Shown one piece after another: positions 1 to 6,155 of a stretch of 6,460 nt of DNA. How positions within the stretch are numbered: the stretch's first letter is position 1; each line of letters begins with the position of its first letter. This DNA is from Anaerolineae bacterium. Lineage in GTDB: Bacteria; Chloroflexota; Anaerolineae; Aggregatilineales; Phototrophicaceae. Both the position numbers and the translations under genes were made by a program. The stretch is from the NCBI GenBank assembly GCA_015492875.1, contig WGEI01000012.1, positions 1-6,460 on the forward strand, given 5' to 3'. A model generated the notes under the pieces. That model saw only the letters and a list, made by a program, of their open reading frames with translations, was not told the origin of the DNA and ran no database searches.

Positions 1-534
1 GAGCCATAATAGCAAAAGCGTCGCCATAGCCAAAAATGCTGATACAATCTGACTATCGGTCAAGGCGGAGAAGAACAGTCCTACCGCCAACGTTGCACCA
101 CCATATAGCCAAATACCAATATATGCGCCAATGGTATGCGCCATATCAGGACGGGTGTTCATAGAGTTGAGGATGAATTGGTAAACGGCGGTTGTGAGCA
201 ATAAGATGGTGTAATAAAACCATGCGCTGAAGAATTTGCCCAATACAATATCGCTATCCCTAACAGGTGCCGTGAGCAATAGCTCCAGCGTACCCTCGCG
301 GCTTTCCTCAGCTAATAACCGCATGGTAAGCAATGGCGCAAAAAAGACCATCACAAACGATAAAAACGAAGGGATTAAGGCGGGGTCTACTGCACGCCGC
401 CCAATACTGAAAGCAATATCGCTGTTGAACAGTAACCCTGTCACCAGCAAAAAACCGGCTGCGATGATGTAAGCCGTTGGCGAGGCGAAATATTGCCCCA
501 TTTCACGCATGAACACAATCCGCATTCTGCGCAT
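1..534 (-). CDS. ABC-2 type transporter permease (GldF/NosY-like), C-terminally cut by the window edge
   Basis: This is the membrane subunit of an ABC exporter, expected to pair with the ATPase encoded just upstream. The visible 178 codons start at an ATG three bases after the ATPase stop. The protein begins MRRMRIVFMREMGQYFASP, a short cytoplasmic stretch. Hydrophobic segments lie at about residues 21-37, 54-75, 101-123, 136-157 and 160-178. Between the second and third is the conserved cytoplasmic motif around residues 65-91 (APLLTMRLLAEE, then REGTLELLLTAPV), typical of ABC-2 permeases of the GldF/NosY type, where it probably forms the coupling helix contacting the ATPase. Methionines at codons 4, 9 and 12 are alternative starts; the first is preferred for its tight coupling to the ATPase gene. 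The substrate cannot be read from sequence. In related clusters a GldG-like or other membrane protein often follows, but that would lie outside the window. The family call is firm and the role is open. Confidence 0.9.
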   Translation of the reverse strand, partial: MRRMRIVFMREMGQYFASPTAYIIAAGFLLVTGLLFNSDIAFSIGRRAVDPALIPSFLSFVMVFFAPLLTMRLLAEESREGTLELLLTAPVRDSDIVLGKFFSAWFYYTILLLTTAVYQFILNSMNTRPDMAHTIGAYIGIWLYGGATLAVGLFFSALTDSQIVSAFLAMATLLLLWL

Positions 535-537
535 ATC

Positions 538-1455
538 TCAACCCGTCCGTTCCATAATATCGAGAAAAATATCTTCCAGCGTCATCGCCACAGGCCGCAA
601 CTCCAGTATCCTATAGCCAGCGGCTAGAACTTGCTCCACGAGTTGCGCCCTAATGTCCGCATCGTGATGGCTACGAATAGCCCAGCCTTCTCCCTGCTTT
701 TCTATCGCCGTAATCTCTGGAATTTGGGAGAGTATCGTTTTGACGGCTGTTTCATCTGCCCCGTCGATATGCACATAGATATGAGTTTCTGGCTGGAGTT
801 GTTGGCGTAACTCTGTTGGCTTACCCTGTGCCACAATTTGCCCGTGATTGATGATGACAACACGGTCACAGACTTGTTCAGCTTCGCTCAGTATATGCGT
901 GCTGAACAAAACAGTATGGTCATTGCCCAATTCACGCACCATGTGCCGCACTTCAATAACTTGCTGCGGGTCAATACCAATGGTCGGTTCATCTAAAATG
1001 ACAACTGACGGATTGTGAACCAGTGCCTGCGCAAGACCCAGTCGCTGCTTTAAGCCTTTGGATAGGTTGCGCACTAGTGTTTTTCGGCGATTACTCAGTT
1101 GAACTCGCTCCAACACATAAGCTACCTGTTGGCGCACCTTACGCACACCGCGCAACTTTGCCCAGAATGACACATATCCCTCAACCGTCATATCAGGATA
1201 TAGGGGAACGCGCTCTGGTAAGTAGCCGACGTGTTGCCGCACAGACATCGATTGTTCCATTACGTCATAGCCAGCAACTATAGCCCGTCCACTAGTTGGC
1301 GGCATGAAGCCCGTTAAAATGCGCATGGTCGTTGTTTTTCCAGCGCCATTTGGCCCTAGTAGGCCAACAATTTCACCTTGCTGGGCGGCGAAACTCAAAT
1401 TGTGAACGGCGACATGTAAACCATATCGTTTTGTCAGATTTTCTACTTCAATCAT
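538..1455 (-). CDS. ABC transporter ATP-binding protein (ABC-2 exporter, GldA/NosF-like)
   Basis: This 305-residue cytoplasmic ATPase should drive the permease encoded immediately downstream. Visible motifs, in order: Walker A GPNGAGKTT at residues 34-42; a Q-loop region GYLPERVPLYPDMTV at about 77-91, with Pro-Glu where many ABC proteins have Gln, as is common in this subfamily; a signature LSKGLKQR at 131-138 in place of the textbook LSGGQ; Walker B VVILDEP at 151-157; a D-loop GIDP at 160-163; and the switch histidine in STH at 185-187. About 80 residues after the core domain form the C-terminal extension usual for ABC-2 exporter ATPases, ending in LEDIFLDI, a common closing motif. All residues needed for ATP hydrolysis are present. 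The start ATG has only a weak Shine-Dalgarno sequence. Transcription runs opposite to the arginine operon. No substrate can be assigned. Confidence 0.95.
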   Translation of the reverse strand: MIEVENLTKRYGLHVAVHNLSFAAQQGEIVGLLGPNGAGKTTTMRILTGFMPPTSGRAIVAGYDVMEQSMSVRQHVGYLPERVPLYPDMTVEGYVSFWAKLRGVRKVRQQVAYVLERVQLSNRRKTLVRNLSKGLKQRLGLAQALVHNPSVVILDEPTIGIDPQQVIEVRHMVRELGNDHTVLFSTHILSEAEQVCDRVVIINHGQIVAQGKPTELRQQLQPETHIYVHIDGADETAVKTILSQIPEITAIEKQGEGWAIRSHHDADIRAQLVEQVLAAGYRILELRPVAMTLEDIFLDIMERTG

Positions 1456-1509
1456 GGAGTAACTTTACTTAAGTGGTATGGTCATATAAAGAACTTCTGG
1501 CATCCTAAA

Positions 1510-1515
1510 ATTATA
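1510..1515 (-). promoter_or_regulatory. Putative -10 box for the leftward ABC transporter unit
   Basis: The minus strand reads a perfect TATAAT here, leaving about 45 bases of untranslated leader before the ATPase ATG at 1455. The -35 is unclear. TTGACG at 1525-1530 is only 9 bases away, and TTGATG at 1536-1541 is 20 bases away; neither has the preferred 16-18 base spacing. The call therefore rests on the -10 match and position alone. Confidence 0.4.
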
Positions 1516-1620
1516 CACGGCTATCGTCAAGCAAACATCAAATTTCCTGAACAAGCTTTAACAGAATCGGTATAGATAGGGGTTGGTGAAGAGCATTGTG
1601 CATATTGCCGATGAATGATG

Positions 1621-1638
1621 AAATTTTGCACAAAATTT
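1621..1638. repeat. 18-base AT-rich dyad, possible operator
   Basis: AAATTTTG and CAAAATTT form a perfect 8-bp inverted repeat around a 2-base centre (CA). It ends about 20 bases upstream of the -35 element of the putative arginine promoter. The right part also belongs to a second inverted pair, TTGTGCA at 1596-1602 and TGCACAA at 1627-1633, with centres 31 bases apart, about three helical turns. An 18-base AT-rich palindrome is the size of an ARG box bound by ArgR, but the half-sites do not match the TGAAT-type consensus. The dyad is directly visible; its role as a regulator site is inference. Confidence 0.4.
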
Positions 1639-1658
1639 TTCAAAACTCGCTCTTTGCG

Positions 1659-1687
1659 TTGACTGATGCCCTTTGTTTGCGTAAACT
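1659..1687 (+). promoter_or_regulatory. Putative sigma70-type promoter of the arginine operon
   Basis: TTGACT at 1659-1664 and TAAACT at 1682-1687 are separated by the ideal 17 bases. They match the TTGACA/TATAAT consensus at 5 and 4 positions. Initiation would fall near 1694, giving about 38 bases before the leader ORF. An overlapping alternative uses TATAAC at 1698-1703 with a poorer upstream element (TTGTTT at 1673-1678, spacing 19). Either would place the leader ORF and the terminator inside the argC transcript. Confidence 0.6.
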
Positions 1688-1731
1688 GTTGCTGGTTTAT
1701 AACACACTTGAGTAGTGGTTTTGCGATTTAT

Positions 1732-1833
1732 ATGTTGAATGAGCACCTAACAGCCATCCCACGTCGTCTCCGTCGTCGCCCCCATGTCTTTGAGGTCATG
1801 GCGGGGATTTTCGGCTGGTTGTGTGCTGTTTGA
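1732..1833 (+). CDS. Arginine-rich leader peptide (33 aa), putative attenuator control peptide
   Basis: This short ORF lies between the putative promoter and the argC terminator. It starts MLNEHLTAIP and then reads RRLRRR at codons 11-16 (1762-1779), five Arg codons in six (CGT four times, CGC once). It ends in a hydrophobic tail at TGA 1831-1833. Runs of the regulated amino acid in a tiny ORF ahead of a terminator and a biosynthetic operon are the hallmark of leader-peptide attenuators such as trpL, hisL and leuL. The inferred job is to stall ribosomes when charged tRNA-Arg is scarce, changing the fold of the RNA ahead of argC. The peptide itself probably has no other function. A weakness is the absence of a clear Shine-Dalgarno before ATG 1732; an in-frame TTG at 1708 is a less likely start. 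The ORF is too small for coding statistics, so support comes from composition and placement. Confidence 0.7.
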   Translation: MLNEHLTAIPRRLRRRPHVFEVMAGIFGWLCAV

Positions 1834-1872
1834 CCTTAATTTGCCGAAAGTTCGCTAACTAAGCCCTGACCT
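1752..1872 (+). promoter_or_regulatory. Alternative stems (pause hairpin / antiterminator) of the putative arginine attenuator
   Basis: The antiterminator pairs AGGTCATGG (1793-1801, just after the Arg codons) with CCCTGACCT (1864-1872), 8 of 9 positions. This consumes the left arm of the terminator. Inside it, 1805-1815 pairs with 1843-1853, including a perfect TTTCGGC/GCCGAAA core (1809-1815 with 1843-1849). Competing early hairpins free the terminator. In one, CCATG 1782-1786 pairs with CATGG 1797-1801, plus CCC 1779-1781 with GGG 1803-1805. In the other, ATCCC 1756-1760 pairs with GGGAT 1804-1808 and AGCC 1752-1755 with GGCT 1813-1816. A ribosome held on the Arg codons would cover the early left arms and favour the antiterminator. 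A ribosome reaching the stop at 1831 would block the inner stem and favour termination. The pairings were found by eye, with no folding energies. Confidence 0.6.
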
Positions 1873-1898
1873 ACTCACGAAAGAGGTCAGGGTTTTTT
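1864..1898 (+). terminator. Intrinsic terminator (attenuator) in the argC leader
   Basis: CCCTGACCT (1864-1872) pairs perfectly over 9 bp with AGGTCAGGG (1884-1892) around an 11-base loop, followed by six T residues at 1893-1898. This is a strong Rho-independent terminator on the plus strand. The only upstream rightward ORF is the 33-codon leader and the ABC genes point the other way, so it does not end a conventional gene. It sits 20 bases before argC and would block the operon unless bypassed, as expected of an attenuator. Confidence 0.88.
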
Positions 1899-1905
1899 GT
1901 TACAT

Positions 1906-1910
1906 AGGAG
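1906..1910 (+). promoter_or_regulatory. Ribosome binding site of argC
   Basis: AGGAG lies 8 bases before the argC ATG and only 7 bases after the T run of the leader terminator. It is outside the hairpin, so the terminator should act on transcription rather than by hiding this site. Confidence 0.85.
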
Positions 1911-1918
1911 TAAACCGA

Positions 1919-2923
1919 ATGTCCGCTGGTATACGTGTTGGGGTTTATGGGGCTTCCGGTTATGCGGGGCAAGATTTAGTAGAGCTATTACGCCATCATC
2001 CGCATGTCTCGCTTGTTTTTGCTACATCAGATACTTATGCTGGCGATGCTGTTGCCGGTACTGACCTTGTCTATATCCCGCATGAACAAGCTGATTTAAG
2101 CGCTGTGGATGCCGTTTTTTTGGCGCTGCCCCATAAGGCTTCGGCCCCAGTAGCCGCCCGCGCTTTAGCCCACAATGTCAAGGTCATTGATTTATCGGCG
2201 GATTTTCGCCTCAATACCGCTGATGCTTACCAACAGTGGTATGGCGTAGAACACCCCCATCCAGAACTATTGCCTGTGCCTTATGGTTTGCCAGAGATTC
2301 ATCGGGATGAGCTTAGCAACCTGAACTTGGTTGCAGTGCCGGGTTGCTATCCTACAACGACGCTTCTAGGGCTTTACCCCTTGCTGAAAGGTGACGCCCT
2401 AGCGCCACAAGCCCCTATTATTGTTGATGCAAAATCTGGTGTTTCTGGGGCTGGACGGTCGCCCAAACCCAATACGCATTTTGTTGAAGTTTTTGGGAAT
2501 TTAGCGCCATATAGTGCGGGGCGTGTTCATCGCCATGTCGGGGAGATGGAACAGGAAATTGGCAAACTCATGCCCGATTGCGGTTCGCTTATTTTTGTGC
2601 CCCATCTTTTGCCCGTAGACCGCGGCCTCATGGCCAGCATTTATGTGACCTTGAATGGAGCGATTACAGCGGATGATGCCCAAGCCCTGTATGAAGAAAC
2701 ATATGCCAATGAGCCACTGGTCGATGTTTTGCCCGTTGGTCAACAAGCCACCTTGCGCCATGTTGTCCGTAAAAACAACTGCGCTATTAGTTTGACGCCT
2801 GTTTCACCCCAACACCTGCATATCACCAGTGTGACTGATAACCTGCGTAAAGGCGCGGCCGGGCAGGCTGTACAGAACTTCAATCTCATGTTCGGCTTTG
2901 CTGAAACAACAGCGTTACTTTAG
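1919..2923 (+). CDS. argC: N-acetyl-gamma-glutamyl-phosphate reductase
   Basis: ArgC reduces N-acetylglutamyl-5-phosphate with NADPH to N-acetylglutamate semialdehyde, the third step of ornithine synthesis, in the cytoplasm. The 334 residues match the usual length of the shorter bacterial form. The NADP-binding loop is GVYGASGYAGQDL at residues 8-20. The catalytic cysteine is Cys143 in VAVPGCYPTT. SGVSGAGR at 173-180 and the RVHRHVGEMEQE stretch at 202-213 carry the substrate-binding and catalytic histidine region, and the C-terminal DNLRKGAAGQAVQN at 307-320 is also typical. It is the first structural gene after the leader terminator, with a good AGGAG site. Eight bases separate it from argB, so the two are surely cotranscribed. 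No anomaly is seen and the function is firm. Confidence 0.97.
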   Translation: MSAGIRVGVYGASGYAGQDLVELLRHHPHVSLVFATSDTYAGDAVAGTDLVYIPHEQADLSAVDAVFLALPHKASAPVAARALAHNVKVIDLSADFRLNTADAYQQWYGVEHPHPELLPVPYGLPEIHRDELSNLNLVAVPGCYPTTTLLGLYPLLKGDALAPQAPIIVDAKSGVSGAGRSPKPNTHFVEVFGNLAPYSAGRVHRHVGEMEQEIGKLMPDCGSLIFVPHLLPVDRGLMASIYVTLNGAITADDAQALYEETYANEPLVDVLPVGQQATLRHVVRKNNCAISLTPVSPQHLHITSVTDNLRKGAAGQAVQNFNLMFGFAETTALL

Positions 2924-2931
2924 GGGGATAT

Positions 2932-3672
2932 ATGGTCACGGTCATCAAAATAGGGGGTCACGAAATCGCTGATGAAAATTTCCTGAGCGCACTAGCGCAC
3001 ACTATCCGCCGCCTAGCTTCCCCTACGATTATTGTGCATGGTGGTGGCAAAGAGATTTCCGCTTTGCAGGAGCAACTTGGCATTACACCCCGTTACCTAG
3101 ATGGCGTTCGCATTACTGATGCGCCATCATTGCGAATTGTTGAGATGGTGCTTTGCGGGACGGTCAATAAACGCTTGGTGCGCTATTTATGGAGGGCAGG
3201 TGTAGATGCTATTGGGTTGAGCGGTATAGACCGCGGCCTCATTACAGCGACCCCCATGCAGCGGGATGGCCATGATATGGGGTATACCGGGGAAGTGCAG
3301 CAGGTGCAGGCCGATGTTTTGTATAGCTTTCTGCAACAAAATATCACACCAGTCATCGCACCAATTTGCCTGGGGCCAGATAGTGCGTATAACGTCAACG
3401 CTGACCATGTGGCTGGCGCTGTCGCAGCAGCTGTTCAGGCAGCGCGCGCTGTATTTTTAACCAACGTGCCCGGTGTTTTATCCGATGGTCAGGTGTTGCC
3501 TCAATTACGTATCTCTGAAGTAGAAGCGCTTATTGCCGATGGTGTTATTTCTGGAGGAATGATACCTAAAGTCAAGTCAGCATTAGCTGTATTAAATCAA
3601 GGTGTTTCCCGCGTTGTTATCACCAATTTGGATGGTCTTCAAAATGGTGGTGGCACAACTTTTGTTCAATGA
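2932..3672 (+). CDS. argB: Acetylglutamate kinase (short, arginine-insensitive type)
   Basis: ArgB phosphorylates N-acetylglutamate with ATP, the second step of ornithine synthesis. The 246 residues show the amino-acid kinase fold: KIGG at 6-9, VHGGGKEI at 35-42 (phosphate and substrate loop), GVRITD at 58-63, EMVLCGTVNKRLV at 71-83, NVNADHVAGAVAAAV at 154-168, FLTNVPGV at 175-182 and GGMIPKVKSA at 208-217 (nucleotide site). The GVRITD motif favours a true acetylglutamate kinase over the related LysW-dependent LysZ enzymes. The protein starts almost directly with the first beta strand. It lacks the N-terminal helix that builds the arginine-inhibited hexamer in Thermotoga, Pseudomonas and plant enzymes, so it resembles the dimeric E. 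coli type. GGGGGA before the ATG is a good ribosome site. The function is firm; insensitivity to arginine is inferred from the missing extension. Confidence 0.96.
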   Translation: MVTVIKIGGHEIADENFLSALAHTIRRLASPTIIVHGGGKEISALQEQLGITPRYLDGVRITDAPSLRIVEMVLCGTVNKRLVRYLWRAGVDAIGLSGIDRGLITATPMQRDGHDMGYTGEVQQVQADVLYSFLQQNITPVIAPICLGPDSAYNVNADHVAGAVAAAVQAARAVFLTNVPGVLSDGQVLPQLRISEVEALIADGVISGGMIPKVKSALAVLNQGVSRVVITNLDGLQNGGGTTFVQ

Positions 3673-3683
3673 GTGTTGGGTGT

Positions 3684-3689
3684 GGAGGA
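3684..3689 (+). promoter_or_regulatory. Ribosome binding site that decides the argD start
   Basis: GGAGGA lies 6-7 bases before ATG 3696, ideal spacing. An earlier in-frame ATG at 3669 overlaps the argB stop (ATGA) but would add nine residues (MSVGCGGFI) unlike any ArgD N-terminus and would have the ribosome site inside its own coding region. The 3696 start is therefore chosen. Confidence 0.85.
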
Positions 3690-3695
3690 TTTATC

Positions 3696-4910
3696 ATGGA
3701 ACAAGTGCCGTCAACAACTTTAACTGATGAGATTTTGCAGGGCGAGCAAGCCTATCTTGTGCAAACCTATACCCGCCCCGATTTTGTGCTTGTGCATGGG
3801 GAAGGTGTCTATCTTTACGATACCGAAGGCAATGCTTATGTCGATTGGGTGTCTGGGATTGCGGTGAATGCGCTCGGCTATAGCGATGATGGCTTGCAAA
3901 AAGCGATTACTAGCCAGTTAGCTACAGGCCTTATTCACGCCAGCAATCTATATCATACCGCTCCCCATGTTCAACTCGCCCGTTTATTAGTTGAAAAGTC
4001 ATTCGCTGACCGTGTCTTCTTCTGCAATAGCGGCACAGAAGCCAATGAAGCCGCCATCAAGTTCGCCCGTAAAGTCGCTTATAGTCGGGGAAAAACTGGT
4101 AAAACTGATATTGTCGCTTTTTCCGGCGCGTTTCATGGCCGCACAATGGGGTCTCTTGCGCTTACCCCGCGTGAAAAATACCAGAAGCCCTTCACACCAC
4201 TGATGCCCGGCGTTCAATACGCAACGTTTAATGATATTGAAAGCGCTCGTGCTGCTATTGATGACAATACCGCCGCTGTTATAGTGGAGCCGGTGCAGGG
4301 CGAGGGCGGCATCTATGTTGCTGATGCTGCTTTCTTAACTGCGTTGCGAGAGTTGTGTGATGCCCATCATGCTTTGTTGATTTTCGATGAGGTGCAGTGT
4401 GGTGTTGGGCGCACTGGTAAGCTATGGGCTTATGAACACAGCGGTGTTCAACCCGATATGATGACACTGGCAAAGCCACTTGCAGGTGGTTTGCCAATTG
4501 GGGCGGTTCTAGTTACGGAAGCGGTGGCTTCCGCGATGCAACCCGGTGATCATGGCTCAACTTTTGCCGGTGGCCCCGTAGTAACTGCCGCCGCCGTTGA
4601 GGTGTTACAGCGTATTAGCGCACCTTCATTTTTGCAGCATGTTCAAGAAGTCGCTGCGTACCTTCAGGAGCGCTTGCAATCGATAAATAGCCCACTTATC
4701 AAGGAAGTGCGTGGTGTTGGGTTGATGCAAGCCCTTGAATTGACAGTAGAAGTAGCCCCCATTATCCAAGCGGGTTATGCGCGTGGCCTGCTTTTGGTCA
4801 ATGCAGGCGCTAACGTGTTGCGTTTCATCCCGCCGCTTATCATCGAAAAGCAGCATGTGGATATGTTGATTGATCGCTTGACCGCTATTTTAGGGGCATA
4901 TCATGGTTGA
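3696..4910 (+). CDS. argD: Acetylornithine aminotransferase
   Basis: ArgD is a PLP-dependent class III aminotransferase that transfers an amino group from glutamate to N-acetylglutamate semialdehyde, giving N-acetylornithine. From ATG 3696 it is 404 residues, normal for the family. Motifs: DWVSGIAVNALGYSD at 50-64; the PLP phosphate loop NSGTEANEAAIK at 111-122; GAFHGRT at 144-150, with the aromatic residue that stacks on the cofactor; EPVQGEGG at 198-205; FDEVQCGVGRTG at 230-241, with Asp231 contacting the pyridine nitrogen; the Schiff-base lysine Lys260 in TLAKPLAGG; GSTFAGGP at 287-294; and RFIPPL at 376-381. Ornithine, GABA and LysJ-type aminotransferases are close relatives, but the surrounding arginine genes settle the assignment. 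It starts 23 bases after argB and its end overlaps argJ by 8 bases, suggesting translational coupling. Confidence 0.96.
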   Translation: MEQVPSTTLTDEILQGEQAYLVQTYTRPDFVLVHGEGVYLYDTEGNAYVDWVSGIAVNALGYSDDGLQKAITSQLATGLIHASNLYHTAPHVQLARLLVEKSFADRVFFCNSGTEANEAAIKFARKVAYSRGKTGKTDIVAFSGAFHGRTMGSLALTPREKYQKPFTPLMPGVQYATFNDIESARAAIDDNTAAVIVEPVQGEGGIYVADAAFLTALRELCDAHHALLIFDEVQCGVGRTGKLWAYEHSGVQPDMMTLAKPLAGGLPIGAVLVTEAVASAMQPGDHGSTFAGGPVVTAAAVEVLQRISAPSFLQHVQEVAAYLQERLQSINSPLIKEVRGVGLMQALELTVEVAPIIQAGYARGLLLVNAGANVLRFIPPLIIEKQHVDMLIDRLTAILGAYHG

Positions 4911-6126
4911 TGTCATCTCGTCTATTGATAAAGTAACTGGCTTCAGTGCCGCAGGCGTGCACTGTGGTTTGAAGAAAAACGGGGCGTTGGATTTTGCCCT
5001 CATTGTGAGCGATTACGATTGTGCGACAGGTGCAGTTTTCACTACGAACCGCGTTAAAGCCGCCTGTGTGTTGGCAGATATGGATAAGCTCAGCCGCGCC
5101 GCAGGCCGTATTCGTGCGGTGGCCATTAACACCCGTAGCGCTAATGCCTGTACTGGTGAAATTGGGCTACAAAATGCACAACATACTGCCGAACTTGTTG
5201 CAAATAAAGTTGGATGTGAGCCAGATCAAGTGCTGGTGCTTTCAACAGGCGTCATTGGCATGCACTTGCCTATGGATAAAATCGCCTGTGGTATTGAGCT
5301 TGCGCACCAGTCTTTAGGTGACTGCTGGCAAGAAGCTGCTGCTGCCATTATGACAACTGATACTCGCCCGAAATATGCTTCAGTCAAGGTTACAACAGAT
5401 AGCGGTCAAACTTATACGATTGCTGGCATCAGTAAAGGTGCGGGCATGATTGCCCCTAATATGGCCACGATGCTCGGCGTCATTGTTACAGATGCCGCGT
5501 TAACTATTGAACAAGCTCAGCAAACTTTATTGATCGCCGCTGATGTGAGTTATAACCGCATCGTTGTCGATGGCGACATGAGTACCAACGATACAGTGTC
5601 TTTGCTAGCCAACGGTGCATCTGGCGTTCAGTTACAAACTGCTGATGATTTGGTACGTTTTCAAGAAGCACTAACAGCTTTATGCTCACACCTTGCGCGC
5701 GAAATTGTGCGCGATGGAGAAGGGGTGACTAAGTTTGTTACTGTCCGCGTGACGGGCGCACCGGACGATGAATCTGCCCGCCGCATTGCCAATACGATAG
5801 CCACGTCGGCATTGGTAAAAACGGCGTTTTTCGGACAAGATGCGAATTGGGGGCGTTTAGTCGCTGCCGCAGGGCGCGCTGGTGTGCCATTAGAGCCGCA
5901 AAATTTGCGTTTATGGATTGCAGAAGGCGAAGGTACAAATGGCGCTTTACTATTGTTCGCTGCGGGTATGCCAACTGATTATCAGGAAGAAGCTGCCGCT
6001 GCCATTATGCGTAATGATGCTATCACAGTGACTTTAGATTGTGGTATGGGGCATGGCTCATCATATATTTGGACATGTGATTTGAGCCATGAATATGTTT
6101 CGATTAATGCGGATTACCGCACATAA
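4903..6126 (+). CDS. argJ: Glutamate N-acetyltransferase / amino-acid acetyltransferase (ornithine acetyltransferase)
   Basis: ArgJ moves the acetyl group from N-acetylornithine to glutamate, releasing ornithine and renewing N-acetylglutamate (cyclic pathway). Bifunctional forms also use acetyl-CoA. It is a 407-residue precursor that cuts itself into two chains. The cleavage motif is KGAGMIAPNMATMLG at 178-192, with the predicted cut between Ala188 and the nucleophile Thr189. Other marks are STGVIG at 114-119 (oxyanion hole), TTDTRPK at 151-157, DGDMSTND at 223-230, FGQDANWGR at 310-318 and a C-terminus NADYRT. The usual NSGNANA-like segment reads NTRSANACTG at 76-85, a small departure. The start overlaps the end of argD by 8 bases, with AGGGG six bases upstream. 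Whether it is mono- or bifunctional cannot be read from motifs; no argA is in the window, and a bifunctional enzyme would make one unnecessary. Confidence 0.96.
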   Translation: MVDVISSIDKVTGFSAAGVHCGLKKNGALDFALIVSDYDCATGAVFTTNRVKAACVLADMDKLSRAAGRIRAVAINTRSANACTGEIGLQNAQHTAELVANKVGCEPDQVLVLSTGVIGMHLPMDKIACGIELAHQSLGDCWQEAAAAIMTTDTRPKYASVKVTTDSGQTYTIAGISKGAGMIAPNMATMLGVIVTDAALTIEQAQQTLLIAADVSYNRIVVDGDMSTNDTVSLLANGASGVQLQTADDLVRFQEALTALCSHLAREIVRDGEGVTKFVTVRVTGAPDDESARRIANTIATSALVKTAFFGQDANWGRLVAAAGRAGVPLEPQNLRLWIAEGEGTNGALLLFAAGMPTDYQEEAAAAIMRNDAITVTLDCGMGHGSSYIWTCDLSHEYVSINADYRT

Positions 6127-6155
6127 ACAGGGTGAAGAAAAGGAGCAGACCATTG

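Larger units (their letters stand above)
1456..1918. promoter_or_regulatory. Intergenic regulatory region between divergent ABC and arginine operons
   Basis: This 463-base stretch has no gene of ordinary size. On the left is a TATAAT box for the ABC unit. In the centre are an AT-rich dyad and a rightward sigma70-like promoter. On the right are a short arginine-rich leader ORF, overlapping alternative stems, an intrinsic terminator and the argC ribosome binding site. Each is listed separately. The 1540-1615 stretch holds nothing I can assign. A 62-codon minus-strand reading frame at 1558-1746 is not supported as a gene: it overlaps the promoter and leader and resembles nothing recognisable. 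Confidence 0.75.

Noticed and set aside
236..472. A 78-codon plus-strand reading frame
   Set aside because: It lies fully antisense to the ABC-2 permease, whose conserved motif and membrane segments are clear.
1467..1474. The 8-base palindrome ACTTAAGT in the ABC untranslated leader
   Set aside because: It is too short to distinguish from chance and has no second copy nearby.
1558..1746. A 62-codon minus-strand reading frame in the intergenic region
   Set aside because: It overlaps the putative promoter and leader start, has no recognisable protein features, and lies antisense to stronger signals.
1694..1918. A T-box riboswitch or other metabolite riboswitch in the argC leader
   Set aside because: The conserved T-box sequence (TGGNACCGCG type) is not seen, and the region is short and occupied by the leader ORF and attenuator stems.
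3669..3695. The upstream in-frame ATG for argD, overlapping the argB stop as ATGA
   Set aside because: The ideal GGAGGA site serves ATG 3696, and the nine extra residues do not look like part of an ArgD protein.
5329..6009. The repeated segments QEAAAAIM and QEEAAAAIM in ArgJ as a possible internal duplication
   Set aside because: The match is confined to a few alanine-rich residues, and the first copy is part of a conserved ArgJ motif (IMTTDT), so chance similarity is more likely.
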